Source: Thermatribacter sp964570785
GTDB taxonomy: Bacteria > Atribacterota > Atribacteria > Atribacterales > Thermatribacteraceae
Assembly: GCA_964570785.1 (NCBI GenBank)
Contig: CAZMZG010000047.1
Location: forward strand, 1-13,245
DNA: 13,245 nt
Direction of reading: 5' to 3'
The notes under the pieces are model-generated. The model had not been told where the DNA came from. It searched no databases and was given only the letters and a program-made list of their open reading frames with translations. Shown here in pieces: positions 1-8,040 of the stretch; positions within the stretch are counted from its first letter, which is position 1; every line of letters starts with the position of its first letter. The position numbers and the translations under genes are program-made.

Positions 1-415
1 GGCTACGGACCATTGTGGCGTACTGCTCCTGAGGAGCAATAAGCGTGCCTGAGACACCATCTTCGTTGACCGCTACAGCGAGAACAAGCAAATTATGGGA
101 GTATTTGAACTTCTGGTATACCCTTTCCAGAGTGGGAGCCTCACTCACACAGTGTGGACAGGTGGTTTTGAAGAATACCACCAGAATTGGTTGCCCGCGG
201 AAATCTTTTAGTGAAACCGAATTGCCGTCAAGGTCGGGGAGGGTGAAATTTATGCCCTTATCGCTGATTTCTTCCGGATTTTGTTCTGAGGAAGAGCTGT
301 TTTCTTCCGGTGACCAGCTAAAATAGAGCGAGGAACATCCTCCCAGTAGAAAAACGGTTAGTACGAGGGTCGCCGTTACCAGGACTAAGTTTTGCTTCTT
401 TTTCCAGTTCACCAT
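1..415 (-). CDS. TlpA/ResA-like thioredoxin-fold lipoprotein (3' end cut by window)
   Basis: This is the first 138 residues of a thiol-disulfide oxidoreductase-like protein; the C-terminus lies beyond base 1. The N-terminus is a lipoprotein signal: a Lys-rich start (residues 5-7), a hydrophobic core (about 10-24) and the lipobox LLGGC with the lipidated Cys at 27. A Ser/Glu-rich linker follows (about 36-52). The thioredoxin-like domain opens with FTLPDLDGNSVSLKDFRGQP (57-76) and reaches the active site CPHC at 86-89 within VVFFKTTCPHCVSEAP, as in AlkC-TSA/redoxin-type TlpA proteins. It would act outside the cytoplasmic membrane on protein disulfides or as a thiol reductant; the substrate is unknown. 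The start ATG overlaps the TGA of the upstream ligase-like gene by one base (TGATG), with AGAGGTGA just upstream, so the two are translationally coupled. The fold assignment is firm; the exact subfamily is not. Confidence 0.85.
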   Translation of the reverse strand, partial: MVNWKKKQNLVLVTATLVLTVFLLGGCSSLYFSWSPEENSSSSEQNPEEISDKGINFTLPDLDGNSVSLKDFRGQPILVVFFKTTCPHCVSEAPTLERVYQKFKYSHNLLVLAVAVNEDGVSGTLIAPQEQYATMVRS

Positions 416-2568
416 CAATCACCTCTTTCCTTGGTTGTGTTTTCCCCTTCCTCGGACTTTTCCCAGTATTGTGCCAGTTCCTTGACTAGCTCTGTTAGGT
501 TATTGCTGATTTTTATTTTAGGGTATTTTTCTTTGAGTTGATAGAGTTTGGTGACTGTTTCCTCCACTCTCTTATAATAATCTATTGCTTTTGCTTTTTC
601 ACCCCTTGAAGAATAAAAATCACCTATGGACTTGAAGGCCATGATTAAGCCTTCATAAGTGGCAGGTACTAAAGGAGCACTTTGAATAGCTTTTTCAAGA
701 TACGAGATGCCTGTTTCAAATTTGCCCATTTCGATATACAGGAAACCAAGATACTGCGTGTACTTGTAGTTTTGAGGAGCCAGACGATAAGCTTTTTGGG
801 CCTCTTCAAAGCTCTTTGTTTTCAGAAAAGGTTGTTTTTCGTTAAGGAAGCGAGACCTAAGTGCATTGCTGTACAGGAAATGGGTTTCTGCACTCCAGGG
901 GTTGAAACTAAGCGATTTTTCCGCGAGTGAAGCAGCTTCTTTCCAGCGTTCTTTGTTTAGGTAATACTCAGCTCGAATTGCGTAATTTGTACCCTGACTC
1001 ATCATGAAGCACAAAATTAAAAGCAGTGCGGAAGCAATTGCAAAAAATGTAGTGGACATTATGTGTGTTTTTAACTGGTGAACAGGCCTCTTTTTTTTGG
1101 CTTTTTCTCTTTTGCTCTCTTTTTCAGATATTGCTAAACCTGCGAAAAACCACATGGTGAGTTGAAATGCTCCAAGAGAAAAGTTAACGTCTATAAGGCT
1201 GTGTAAAAGACCCATGAGTAAAATACCCAAAATACCTCTTTGCAGAACTTGCTCTCTTTCAGATTCAGAGTCGGAGTGCAGGACTTTTTTAAAAATAAAT
1301 ATGAACAATCCCAGGAGAAGAAGGAGGCCTATTGTTCCAGATTCCACCAGGATCTGGGCGTAAAAATTATGAGTGCTTTCTGTGAAGTAAGGAGCGGATT
1401 GAAATTTGAAGTAGAGAGTTTTCCAGGCTCCTCCCCCCCATCCGTTTAAGGGCCGGAGCGAAAATATTTTTAAGGCGTCCCTGTAGAAAAGAAATCTTTC
1501 CGAGGCGCTGTGGGTTCTTAGGTTTATGTCTTTTATGCGTTGAGCTAAATGCTCTGGAAGAAAATCGCTTTTTGTAGCTATCACGAATAGAATGATCAGC
1601 GTTACTATCACTATGGAGATCACTATGGCAAGTTTTTTTCGGTCGATGGCAACTTTTCTTTTTTGAAAAAGTTGGGTTATAAGTTCTCCGGAAAAGGCAA
1701 AAATTATACCGGCTATTAAAAGGTGGCTGAAAAAAAGAGGGTTTTTTTGGAAAAGCAGCTCTTCTCCTTTTGAAAGGAATGGCAAAAAGATAACAACGCT
1801 TACCAGGCTATAAGTGAGCAGGCGAGCGGCGTTTTGAGGTTGAAGAACGAAGAGTAAAAAAACCAAACTGAGCGGAAAAGTTAAATATCCGCCGCGTGAA
1901 TAAGTAAAGAAAAAAGCTCCCAGAAGCACAAAAGATGTGAAAAATCCCAGGATGCGCCAGGAAGATTTTTCTTCAAGAAGAACAAAAATTAAGATGGCGA
2001 TATATCCCATGGCGAAATAGGCACAGGCTGTGTTTGGATACTGAAAGGAGGCATTAAGGCGTCCTCCGAGAAAGAGATCTCGGAGACTCATTTTCAAGAA
2101 AGTGCTCTGGGGATCTATCCAGCCCATTTGGTAAGAAAAACCTGTAACGGCGAGTATCAGGCCGTTTAGACCAAAAAAGAATAGAAAAAGTTTTTTCAAG
2201 AATAGAGATATCTGGAGCTTTCTTGCGGAGAGGAATAGGAGAAAGCAGGTAGCATAGCTGAGGAATTCTTGAAAGGCCAAGCCTTTATCAGCCGCAAGGG
2301 GGGTGTTGATAAAGTATAACAGAGCAAAACTTGCGAATAACCACTCTGTGGTGTCGCCAAATCGAAGCCATTCCTTTTTGTAAATACGTCGTAGAAGCCA
2401 AATAAGAATAATACCGTTTACTGCTGTCAAAAAGGGATATTTTTCGTATTCAAAGTACAGTCCCCGGTAATAGGGAGACAAAAGAACCAGGAAGAACAAG
2501 ACACCTGCCAAGAAAGGTTCTCCGGGGCTCAGGTTATCAGCATTTTTTGGGTAAACGGTTTTGGACAT
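415..2568 (-). CDS. O-antigen ligase/polymerase-like (Wzy_C) membrane protein with C-terminal TPR region
   Basis: A 717-residue polytopic membrane protein. Many hydrophobic segments fill roughly residues 18-480, with one more near 503-524. Features of the Wzy_C/WaaL superfamily are visible: RLNASFQYPNTACAYFA (170-186), YSRGG (223-227) and a large extracytoplasmic loop with NGWGGGAW (375-382) and STHNFYAQILVESG (398-411), which holds the conserved His 400. After the last membrane segment, about residues 528-680 form TPR-like helices, for example KERWKEAASLAEKSLSFNP (539-557) and AYRLAPQNYKYTQYLGFLYI. By family these enzymes join or polymerise lipid-linked glycans at the outer face of the cytoplasmic membrane. 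The donor and acceptor here are unknown, and the family also includes protein O-glycosylating enzymes. The ATG at 2568 abuts the assembly gap, so a longer N-terminus cannot be excluded, although MSKTVYPKN before the first membrane segment reads as a natural start. The downstream lipoprotein gene overlaps its stop codon. Confidence 0.85.
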   Translation of the reverse strand: MSKTVYPKNADNLSPGEPFLAGVLFFLVLLSPYYRGLYFEYEKYPFLTAVNGIILIWLLRRIYKKEWLRFGDTTEWLFASFALLYFINTPLAADKGLAFQEFLSYATCFLLFLSARKLQISLFLKKLFLFFFGLNGLILAVTGFSYQMGWIDPQSTFLKMSLRDLFLGGRLNASFQYPNTACAYFAMGYIAILIFVLLEEKSSWRILGFFTSFVLLGAFFFTYSRGGYLTFPLSLVFLLFVLQPQNAARLLTYSLVSVVIFLPFLSKGEELLFQKNPLFFSHLLIAGIIFAFSGELITQLFQKRKVAIDRKKLAIVISIVIVTLIILFVIATKSDFLPEHLAQRIKDINLRTHSASERFLFYRDALKIFSLRPLNGWGGGAWKTLYFKFQSAPYFTESTHNFYAQILVESGTIGLLLLLGLFIFIFKKVLHSDSESEREQVLQRGILGILLMGLLHSLIDVNFSLGAFQLTMWFFAGLAISEKESKREKAKKKRPVHQLKTHIMSTTFFAIASALLLILCFMMSQGTNYAIRAEYYLNKERWKEAASLAEKSLSFNPWSAETHFLYSNALRSRFLNEKQPFLKTKSFEEAQKAYRLAPQNYKYTQYLGFLYIEMGKFETGISYLEKAIQSAPLVPATYEGLIMAFKSIGDFYSSRGEKAKAIDYYKRVEETVTKLYQLKEKYPKIKISNNLTELVKELAQYWEKSEEGENTTKERGD

Positions 2569-2668
2569 NNNNNNNNNNNNNNNNNNNNNNNNNNNNNNNN
2601 NNNNNNNNNNNNNNNNNNNNNNNNNNNNNNNNNNNNNNNNNNNNNNNNNNNNNNNNNNNNNNNNNNNN
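2569..2668. other. Assembly gap (100 N)
   Basis: Exactly 100 unknown bases, the conventional filler for a scaffold gap of undefined size. The real distance between the flanking genes is therefore unknown. The gap removes most of the gene that starts at 2707 and the upstream region of the ligase-like gene. Confidence 0.98.
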
Positions 2669-2707
2669 AAGCAGGCTTATAATTTTAAAGAGTTTTTTGA
2701 ATTTCAT
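2669..2707 (-). CDS. Start of an unidentified membrane or secreted protein, cut by the gap
   Basis: Thirteen codons are visible before the N run: MKFKKLFKIISLL. A basic stretch followed by hydrophobic residues is the usual look of a signal peptide or first membrane helix. AAAGGAG lies upstream, about 11 bases from the ATG at 2707, and the gene begins about 50 bases after the mtaB stop on the same strand, so co-transcription with mtaB is likely. An in-frame GTG at 2755 and an ATG at 2731 are alternative starts, but they would add a polar extension that hides the signal-like start. The function cannot be told from 13 residues. Confidence 0.45.
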
Positions 2708-2759
2708 GGATTTTTTGACTCCTTTCTGCATTTTATACGAAAGTATCGTGGGCACGGTT

Positions 2760-4028
2760 TCAAGACTGGACGGGTATTCCCTTCATCCATTTTCCTTCCA
2801 TTCCAATAAGTTTTACTTTGACTATTTCTCCAACTTGTTCTTCCCGGATATTTTCACACTTAACTGGAACATAATTTTCCGAATAGCCTCTACCCGTTTG
2901 CTGGTCACGACTTTCTATCAATACGTCCACCGTTTGGTTTATTAAGAACCTGTAAAACTTTTCTCTTGAACGCTCAGCTTCTGCACGCAGTACTTTTTCT
3001 CTCTCTCGCTTTATTTTAGCGGGTACTCCTTCCTGTTTTTCCAGTTTCATGGCTTCGGTATGGGGGCGGGGAGAAAAAGGGAAAATATGCATTCTTGAGA
3101 AGAGCATTTTTTTACAAAATTCGAGGGTTTCCATAAATTTTTCTTCGGTTTCTCCGGGGAAACCGACTATGATATCGGTAGTGATTCCTGCCAGAGGTTT
3201 GAAAGACCTCGCAGTCGTTACCAGTTCCTCAAAGAATTCTTTACTGTAACCACGTTTCATTTTTTTGAGGATTTCGTTGCTGCCGCTTTGCAAAGGTAGG
3301 TGAAGATGAGGACATACTCTTTCTCCAAAAGAAAAATAATCTTTTAGGAATTCTTTGCTTATAGTAAAGGGCTCGAGCGAGCTAAGCCTGATACGCGTTG
3401 ATTGTGTGTTTTTGAGTATGGCCTCAATGAGTTTTAAAAGATTCTCTCCCTTTTCTTTTCCGTAATATCCCAGGTTTATCCCACTAAGCACAATTTCTCT
3501 GGTTCCTTTCTGTTCAAGATTTCTAATTTCTGACACAATTTCGCAAATTTCTCTACTTTTTACTCTTCCTCTCAAGTGTGGCACGATACAGTAAGAACAG
3601 AAGTGCTCGCAACCATCTTCCACCTTTATCCATATGCGAGAGCGCTTGGTGTCTGGAACCCCAGTGCTTTTAATCTCGAAGCCGAAATTTTTTTGCAGGC
3701 AATCAAAAACTTCCTCTTCCTTTCTTACAGAAGGCAGGAAAACTACCCTTCCGTTGTGAGGAAACACATAACCTTCGAGGTGGGTTTTCCGGGAGTAACA
3801 TCCGGTTACCAGAACCAGGGCGTTAGGGTTTGTGCGTAGAGCTCTGTTTATAAACTGCCTGGATTTTCTCTCTGCCTCCCTGGTTACTGCACAGGTGTTG
3901 ATAATGTATATGTCCGCCCTTTCTTCAAAACGCGCTTGGTGTAGTGTGCTTTCAGAGAGCGAGCTTGCTATGATGTCACTTTCAGATTGATTTACTTTAC
4001 AACCCAGAGTCTTGATAGCAAATCTCAT
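2760..4028 (-). CDS. mtaB: tRNA t6A37 methylthiotransferase MtaB
   Basis: A radical-SAM methylthiotransferase of 422 residues that converts t6A37 to ms2t6A37 in tRNAs reading ANN codons. The N-terminal MTTase domain shows three conserved Cys: 10 in TLGCKVNQSES, 46 in NTCAVT and 77 in VTGCYSR. These would bind one [4Fe-4S] cluster. The radical-SAM cluster motif is C140-x3-C144-x2-C147 in EDGCEHFCSYCIVPHLRGR. A TRAM-type RNA-binding region occupies about the last 60 residues. The KVNQSES signature separates MtaB from MiaB and RimO. I start at ATG 4028; a TTG at 4046 would add six residues but has no ribosome binding site. The gene overlaps the end of rsmE by 32 bases, implying translational coupling, and rsmE-mtaB adjacency is known from Bacillota heat-shock clusters. 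Confidence 0.93.
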   Translation of the reverse strand: MRFAIKTLGCKVNQSESDIIASSLSESTLHQARFEERADIYIINTCAVTREAERKSRQFINRALRTNPNALVLVTGCYSRKTHLEGYVFPHNGRVVFLPSVRKEEEVFDCLQKNFGFEIKSTGVPDTKRSRIWIKVEDGCEHFCSYCIVPHLRGRVKSREICEIVSEIRNLEQKGTREIVLSGINLGYYGKEKGENLLKLIEAILKNTQSTRIRLSSLEPFTISKEFLKDYFSFGERVCPHLHLPLQSGSNEILKKMKRGYSKEFFEELVTTARSFKPLAGITTDIIVGFPGETEEKFMETLEFCKKMLFSRMHIFPFSPRPHTEAMKLEKQEGVPAKIKREREKVLRAEAERSREKFYRFLINQTVDVLIESRDQQTGRGYSENYVPVKCENIREEQVGEIVKVKLIGMEGKWMKGIPVQS

Positions 4029-4782
4029 GTGAGTAAATGTTCTCAAAATATGATTTTATGACCGATAATCCAAAAACTGCTGCCGTTTCGCTTCTTAAAA
4101 CTGTTCTGGAAAGCAAAACAGGAGCACAGCCTATTTTAACAAAATTTTCTTTTTCTGTTTCCGAAAAATCTCCTTCCGGTCCTATCAGAAGAAACACATT
4201 TTGAATTTTGCTAAAGCTTTGAAGGGGCTGGTTTAGATACTCAAATAGCATTTTTTGAGCTTTTAGGTCAGCGACGAGCTTTATTCCCGCAATAGATTCA
4301 AGCTTGCGGATCACTTTTTGGATGTCGCGGAGGAAGCCTATTGTTGGCAGAAAAGAATGTCCCGATTGTTTGCAAGCTGAAAGTGCGATTCTTCTCCATC
4401 TTTTAAAATTACTTTTTGAGATCGTTTTTTTCAGAGAATGTGTGGCTGGGAAAAAATAGATATGGGAAACTCCTATCTCCGTTGCCTTTTCTACTAACCA
4501 GTCTGTTCGAGAAGTGCTTTTGAGTAGAGCCTGAAAAAGCTGCAAGTTGGGACGAAGGGAACAGCCGATATTTTTCTTTATTGGTCTTTCTGTTCTTATT
4601 CTGGCTCTTTTTTTGTCATAAGCTTCGAGGTAGGCCTTACAAAAGGAACCTCGCCCGTTCCACAACATAAACCCTTCGCCAATTTTTATTCTGTTTGCCA
4701 AGAGATGTTTGGTTTCTTCTTCGGATAGAAAGACTCTTTTTTTGCGATTGGTTAAGAGGGGGTAGAAAAAGAATCTGCTCAT
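3997..4782 (-). CDS. rsmE: 16S rRNA (uracil1498-N3)-methyltransferase RsmE
   Basis: A 261-residue SPOUT-class methyltransferase that makes m3U1498 in 16S rRNA of the 30S subunit, using S-adenosylmethionine. The N-terminal part (about 1-70) is the PUA-like RNA-binding domain, with FLSEEETKHLLANRIKIGEGF. The catalytic part shows KSTSRTDWLVEKATEIGV (88-105), ACKQSGH (136-142), LLIGPEGDFSETE (198-210) and SRTVLRSETAAVFGL (225-239). The last two form the SAM-binding trefoil knot. Length is normal. Only two bases separate the dnaJ stop from this ATG, and the ribosome binding site is weak, so translation probably depends on ribosomes leaving dnaJ. The 3' end overlaps mtaB. prmA, which often lies between dnaJ and rsmE in Bacillota, is absent. 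Confidence 0.93.
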   Translation of the reverse strand: MSRFFFYPLLTNRKKRVFLSEEETKHLLANRIKIGEGFMLWNGRGSFCKAYLEAYDKKRARIRTERPIKKNIGCSLRPNLQLFQALLKSTSRTDWLVEKATEIGVSHIYFFPATHSLKKTISKSNFKRWRRIALSACKQSGHSFLPTIGFLRDIQKVIRKLESIAGIKLVADLKAQKMLFEYLNQPLQSFSKIQNVFLLIGPEGDFSETEKENFVKIGCAPVLLSRTVLRSETAAVFGLSVIKSYFENIYSHEICYQDSGL

Positions 4783-4784
4783 CT

Positions 4785-5954
4785 TTAGTTTTCAGGATGA
4801 GTAAATGCTTCTTTTAGCTTTTCAAAGAGGCCTCCGTTTTTTCTTTTTTGATGGCCGTTACTTTTGTTGGAATTTCTGGAAGGACTTTCTATCTCCTTAA
4901 GTTGTTCAAGAATTGCCCGGTGTTCTGGTGATAGGGCCTTGGGAATTTTTAGTTTCAACTTAACAAACTGGTCTCCTTTGGCTCCGGAGCGAGTGTCTAC
5001 TACTCCCTTCCCCCTAAGCCTCAGGAGCGCTTCAGGATCTGTGCCTGGTGGGATGTGTAGCTTTTCAGTGCCGTAGAGAGTGGGTACCTCTATTTCATCG
5101 CCCAGGACCAATTGAGGATAAGCGAGCTCGATGGTACAATACAGATCCTTTCCTTTTCTTTCCAGAAAACGGTGTGGTTTAACCTTTATATAGATGTAAA
5201 GATCTCCCGGAGGACCTCCATTTTCTCCTGCTTCTCCTTCGCCAGCTATCCGCAAACGGTATCCAGTGTCCACTCCTGGGGGCACTTTTACTTTTACTTT
5301 TCTGAATCTACGTACCTTTCCTCGCCCATGACAGCTTTTGCAGGTGTCTTCTGGTATCCAGCCTTTTCCTCCACAGTAAGTACAGGTTCTTGAAGTAACT
5401 ACCGTGCCGAAAAAGGAAGTTTGAGTATGGCGTATTTCACCCCTTCCGTGGCAATAGTGACAGGTGGTTTTTTGCTTACCACCAATGCCCTTACATTCTG
5501 GACATTCTTCCCAGCGTTCGAAGGATACTTCTTTCTCTGTGCCGAAAGCGGCTTCTTCAAATTCAAGGTTTATTTCTAAGGTAACGCTTTCTCCTTTGCG
5601 GGGTTGAGTCCTTGTGCGTGAGCGTTTCGCCCCTCGAGTACTTCCAAAAAACATGTCAAAGAGGTCGCCGAAACTTCCAAAATCCTCAAAAGGATTAAAG
5701 TCAAAATCACTATATTCTGTTTGATAGTTGTTTCCAAAAGCAGCGTGACCAAAGCGGTCATACTGAGCTCTTTTTTGGGGGTCCGAAAGAACCTGATAAG
5801 CTTCGTTTATCTCCTTAAACCTTTCAGCTGCTTCTTTATTATTTGGATTAACGTCAGGGTGAAATTGCCTCGCCAGTCGCCGGTAAGCGCGTTTTATTTC
5901 TTCTTGTGACGCATTGTGGTCTATCCCAAGCACTTCATAGTAATCTTTCTTCAT
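4785..5954 (-). CDS. dnaJ: Chaperone DnaJ (Hsp40)
   Basis: The J-protein co-chaperone that delivers unfolded clients to DnaK and stimulates its ATPase. It has 389 residues. J-domain 1-70 carries HPD at 32-34. A Phe-rich linker follows (about 73-108), richer in Asp and Asn than the usual Gly/Phe linker. Four zinc-finger repeats of CxxCxGxG type start at Cys 151 (CPECKGIG), 165 (CHYCHGRG), 191 (CTYCGGKG) and 205 (CKSCHGRG). The C-terminal substrate-binding domains contain KVKVPPGVDTGYRLRIAGEG. It is a type I DnaJ with all metal ligands present. I choose ATG 5954 because AAAGGTGG lies 10 bases upstream; a TTG at 5981 would put that ribosome binding site inside the gene. It is separated from dnaK by a hairpin and a possible promoter and followed directly by rsmE. 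Confidence 0.96.
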   Translation of the reverse strand: MKKDYYEVLGIDHNASQEEIKRAYRRLARQFHPDVNPNNKEAAERFKEINEAYQVLSDPQKRAQYDRFGHAAFGNNYQTEYSDFDFNPFEDFGSFGDLFDMFFGSTRGAKRSRTRTQPRKGESVTLEINLEFEEAAFGTEKEVSFERWEECPECKGIGGKQKTTCHYCHGRGEIRHTQTSFFGTVVTSRTCTYCGGKGWIPEDTCKSCHGRGKVRRFRKVKVKVPPGVDTGYRLRIAGEGEAGENGGPPGDLYIYIKVKPHRFLERKGKDLYCTIELAYPQLVLGDEIEVPTLYGTEKLHIPPGTDPEALLRLRGKGVVDTRSGAKGDQFVKLKLKIPKALSPEHRAILEQLKEIESPSRNSNKSNGHQKRKNGGLFEKLKEAFTHPEN

Positions 5955-6001
5955 AGCCTTATTTCCACCTTTTGCTTTCAAAACTCAAAAACCCTGACAA
6001 T

Positions 6002-6007
6002 AGTATA
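6002..6007 (-). promoter_or_regulatory. Possible -10 element for dnaJ-rsmE-mtaB
   Basis: On the minus strand TATACT stands about 50 bases before the dnaJ start and just after the dnaK-dnaJ hairpin. No good -35 hexamer lies 16-18 bases upstream, where the best match is ACCTCA. A separate dnaJ promoter is therefore only suggested by the -10 match and its position. Confidence 0.3.
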
Positions 6008-6048
6008 CACCATAAAGGCATGATTGAGGTGAAACCAGGTTGAGATTC

Positions 6049-6089
6049 AAAACTCCTCTCTCTGGGGGTGCCCCAGAGAGAGGAGTTTT
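6049..6089 (-). terminator. Perfect 19-bp hairpin between dnaK and dnaJ
   Basis: Arms 6049-6067 and 6071-6089 are exact reverse complements, GC-rich at the apex, with a 3-base GTG loop. Read from dnaK toward dnaJ, the stem ends in only TTTT, so termination may be partial and let some transcripts reach dnaJ. Read on the plus strand, it ends in six T and then GTTTTATTA, a stronger terminator for any antisense transcript coming from dnaJ. It could also protect the 3' end of grpE-dnaK mRNA. The hairpin is certain; its direction and strength are inferred. Confidence 0.8.
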
Positions 6090-6101
6090 TTGTTTTATTA
6101 A

Positions 6102-8009
6102 TTATTTACCTTCGTCGTCTACGACTTTATAGTCTGCATCAACAACGTCTTCTTGAGAGGATTTAGTGCTTTCTTCCTGCTGCCCTCCGCCTGCAGTGCC
6201 TTGAGCCGTCTGTTGATAAAGCTCTTGAGCCATTACATGGGAGACACTCTGCAGTTCTTCCATTTTCCTTCGTATTTCAGCTATGTCTTCACTTTTCACG
6301 GCTTCTTTTAAAGCAGAGAGGGCCTTTTCCACTCTTTCTTTGGTACTGCTTGAGAGCTTGTCGCCAGAATCACGTAGTGTTTTTTCAGTAGTGTATATAA
6401 GGTTATCTGCCTGGTTTCTAAGTTCCACCTCTTCTCGTTTTCTGCGATCTTCTTCTGCATGCATTTCAGCTTCCTTGATCATACGGTCTATGTCTTCTTT
6501 GGTTAGTCCGCTTGAGGCCTTGATAGTTATAGCCTGTTGTTTTCCTGTAGCTAAGTCTTTGGCTGAGACATGAAGGATACCATCTGCGTCTATGTCAAAT
6601 TTTACTTCGATCTGAGGCACGCCACGCGGAGCCGGTGGAATACCAGTTAATTGGAAACGTCCTAAAGAATAGTTGTCTTTAGCCATAGGACGTTCGCCCT
6701 GGAGAACATGAATTTCTACTGTGGTCTGGTTATCGGCAGCAGTTGTAAAAATCTGGCTTTTGGAGACTGGAATGGTTGTGTTGCGTTCTATGATCTTGGT
6801 GAAAACCCCTCCTAAGGTTTCAATTCCCAGCGAAAGGGGTGTTACGTCGAGGAGCAGGACGTCCTTAACTTCTCCTTTCAAGACACCCGCTTGTATGGCT
6901 GCGCCCATAGCCACGACTTCGTCGGGGTTGATACCTCTACGAGGTTCTTTCTTGAATATTTTTTCCACAATCTCCTGTACCTTAGGCATTCTGGTCATTC
7001 CACCCACCAGGATAACCGCATCGATATCCTCTGGTTTGAGACCAGCGTCTTGCAGGGCTTTTTCGCAAGGACCAACAGTCCTTTCAATCAAGTCGATGGT
7101 TAGCTGCTCAAGTTTTGCGCGAGTTAAGGTCATTACCAGGTGTTTTGGGCCACTTGCGTCTGCAGTAATGAAAGGAAGATTGATTTCGGTTTCCAAGGCG
7201 GTTGAGAGTTCGCACTTTGCTTTTTCCGCTGCCTCTTTGAGACGTTGCAGAGCCATCTGATCATTGCGCAGATCTATGCCCTGGTCCTTTTTGAATTCTT
7301 CGATTATATAGTCCATTATTCTGCGGTCAAAGTCGTCTCCTCCCAGGAAAGTATCACCAGAGGTTGCTTTTACTTCAAACACTCCATCTCCGATCTCCAG
7401 TATCGATATGTCAAAAGTTCCGCCCCCCAGGTCGTACACAGCGACAACCTCTTCTTTCCCTTTACCAAGTCCATAGGCTAAAGCTGCTGCCGTAGGTTCA
7501 TTGATAATTCTTTTTACCTCTAATCCAGCTATTTTACCTGCGTCTTTGGTGGCCTGTCTCTGGCTATCGTTAAAGTAAGCAGGAACAGTGATAACTGCTT
7601 CAGTTATTTTTTCGCCCAGATATTCTTCAGCATCTTCTTTAAGTTTCCGCAATATCATTGCAGAAATCTCGGGAGGAGTGTAAATCTTTTCTCCAATTTT
7701 TACACAAGCTTCGCCATGTTTGCCAGGGACGATTTCATAGGGTAGCACCTTGCGTGCCTTTTGAACTTCGGGATCTTCAAAGCGTCTTCCCATTAGGCGT
7801 TTAATCGAAAATACTGTATTTTTGGAGTTAGTTATAGCTTGTCTTTTGGCGAGTTGCCCTACCAGGATTTCCCCTTTTTTGGTCCAGGCGACAACTGAAG
7901 GAGTTAGCCTTGAGCCCTCCTTGTTGGGAATAATAGTGGGTTGTCCTCCCTCAAGGTAAGCGACTACCGAGTTGGTGGTTCCCAGGTCTATGCCTATTAC
8001 TTTGGCCAT
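6102..8009 (-). CDS. dnaK: Chaperone DnaK (Hsp70)
   Basis: The ATP-driven cytoplasmic Hsp70 chaperone, 635 residues, full length. Nucleotide-binding domain: phosphate-1 motif GIDLGTTNS (6-14), YFNDSQRQATKDAG (145-158), phosphate-2 DLGGGTFD (193-200) and adenosine motif VILVGGMTRMP (332-342). The interdomain linker VKDVLLLDVTP is at 381-391. The substrate-binding domain and helical lid follow, and the tail ends in DVVDADYKVVDDEGK, typical of bacterial DnaK. Between MGRRF (73-77) and the YTPPEIS stretch (110-116) it has the extra segment of about 23 residues that diderm DnaKs carry and Bacillota DnaKs lack. Elsewhere, for example GRFQLTGIPPAPRGVPQIEV, it reads much like Bacillota sequences. A strong AAGGAGGT ribosome binding site precedes ATG 8009. 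The gene lies 31 bases after grpE and shares its promoter. Confidence 0.97.
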   Translation of the reverse strand: MAKVIGIDLGTTNSVVAYLEGGQPTIIPNKEGSRLTPSVVAWTKKGEILVGQLAKRQAITNSKNTVFSIKRLMGRRFEDPEVQKARKVLPYEIVPGKHGEACVKIGEKIYTPPEISAMILRKLKEDAEEYLGEKITEAVITVPAYFNDSQRQATKDAGKIAGLEVKRIINEPTAAALAYGLGKGKEEVVAVYDLGGGTFDISILEIGDGVFEVKATSGDTFLGGDDFDRRIMDYIIEEFKKDQGIDLRNDQMALQRLKEAAEKAKCELSTALETEINLPFITADASGPKHLVMTLTRAKLEQLTIDLIERTVGPCEKALQDAGLKPEDIDAVILVGGMTRMPKVQEIVEKIFKKEPRRGINPDEVVAMGAAIQAGVLKGEVKDVLLLDVTPLSLGIETLGGVFTKIIERNTTIPVSKSQIFTTAADNQTTVEIHVLQGERPMAKDNYSLGRFQLTGIPPAPRGVPQIEVKFDIDADGILHVSAKDLATGKQQAITIKASSGLTKEDIDRMIKEAEMHAEEDRRKREEVELRNQADNLIYTTEKTLRDSGDKLSSSTKERVEKALSALKEAVKSEDIAEIRRKMEELQSVSHVMAQELYQQTAQGTAGGGQQEESTKSSQEDVVDADYKVVDDEGK

Positions 8010-8040
8010 TTTTCATTACCTCCTTCTTCAACTTCTTTTT

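Noticed and set aside
4029..4046. TTG start adding six residues to MtaB
   Set aside because: No ribosome binding site precedes it, and the family N-terminus begins at the ATG at 4028 (MRFAIKTLGCKVNQ).
5955..5981. TTG start adding nine residues to DnaJ
   Set aside because: It would place the AAAGGTGG ribosome binding site inside the coding region; DnaJ proteins begin MKKDYYEVLG or similar.
6721..7260. 179-codon open frame on the plus strand inside dnaK
   Set aside because: It is antisense to a fully conserved DnaK coding region, is Ser/Arg-rich in the way antisense frames often are, and has no ribosome binding site or recognisable domain.
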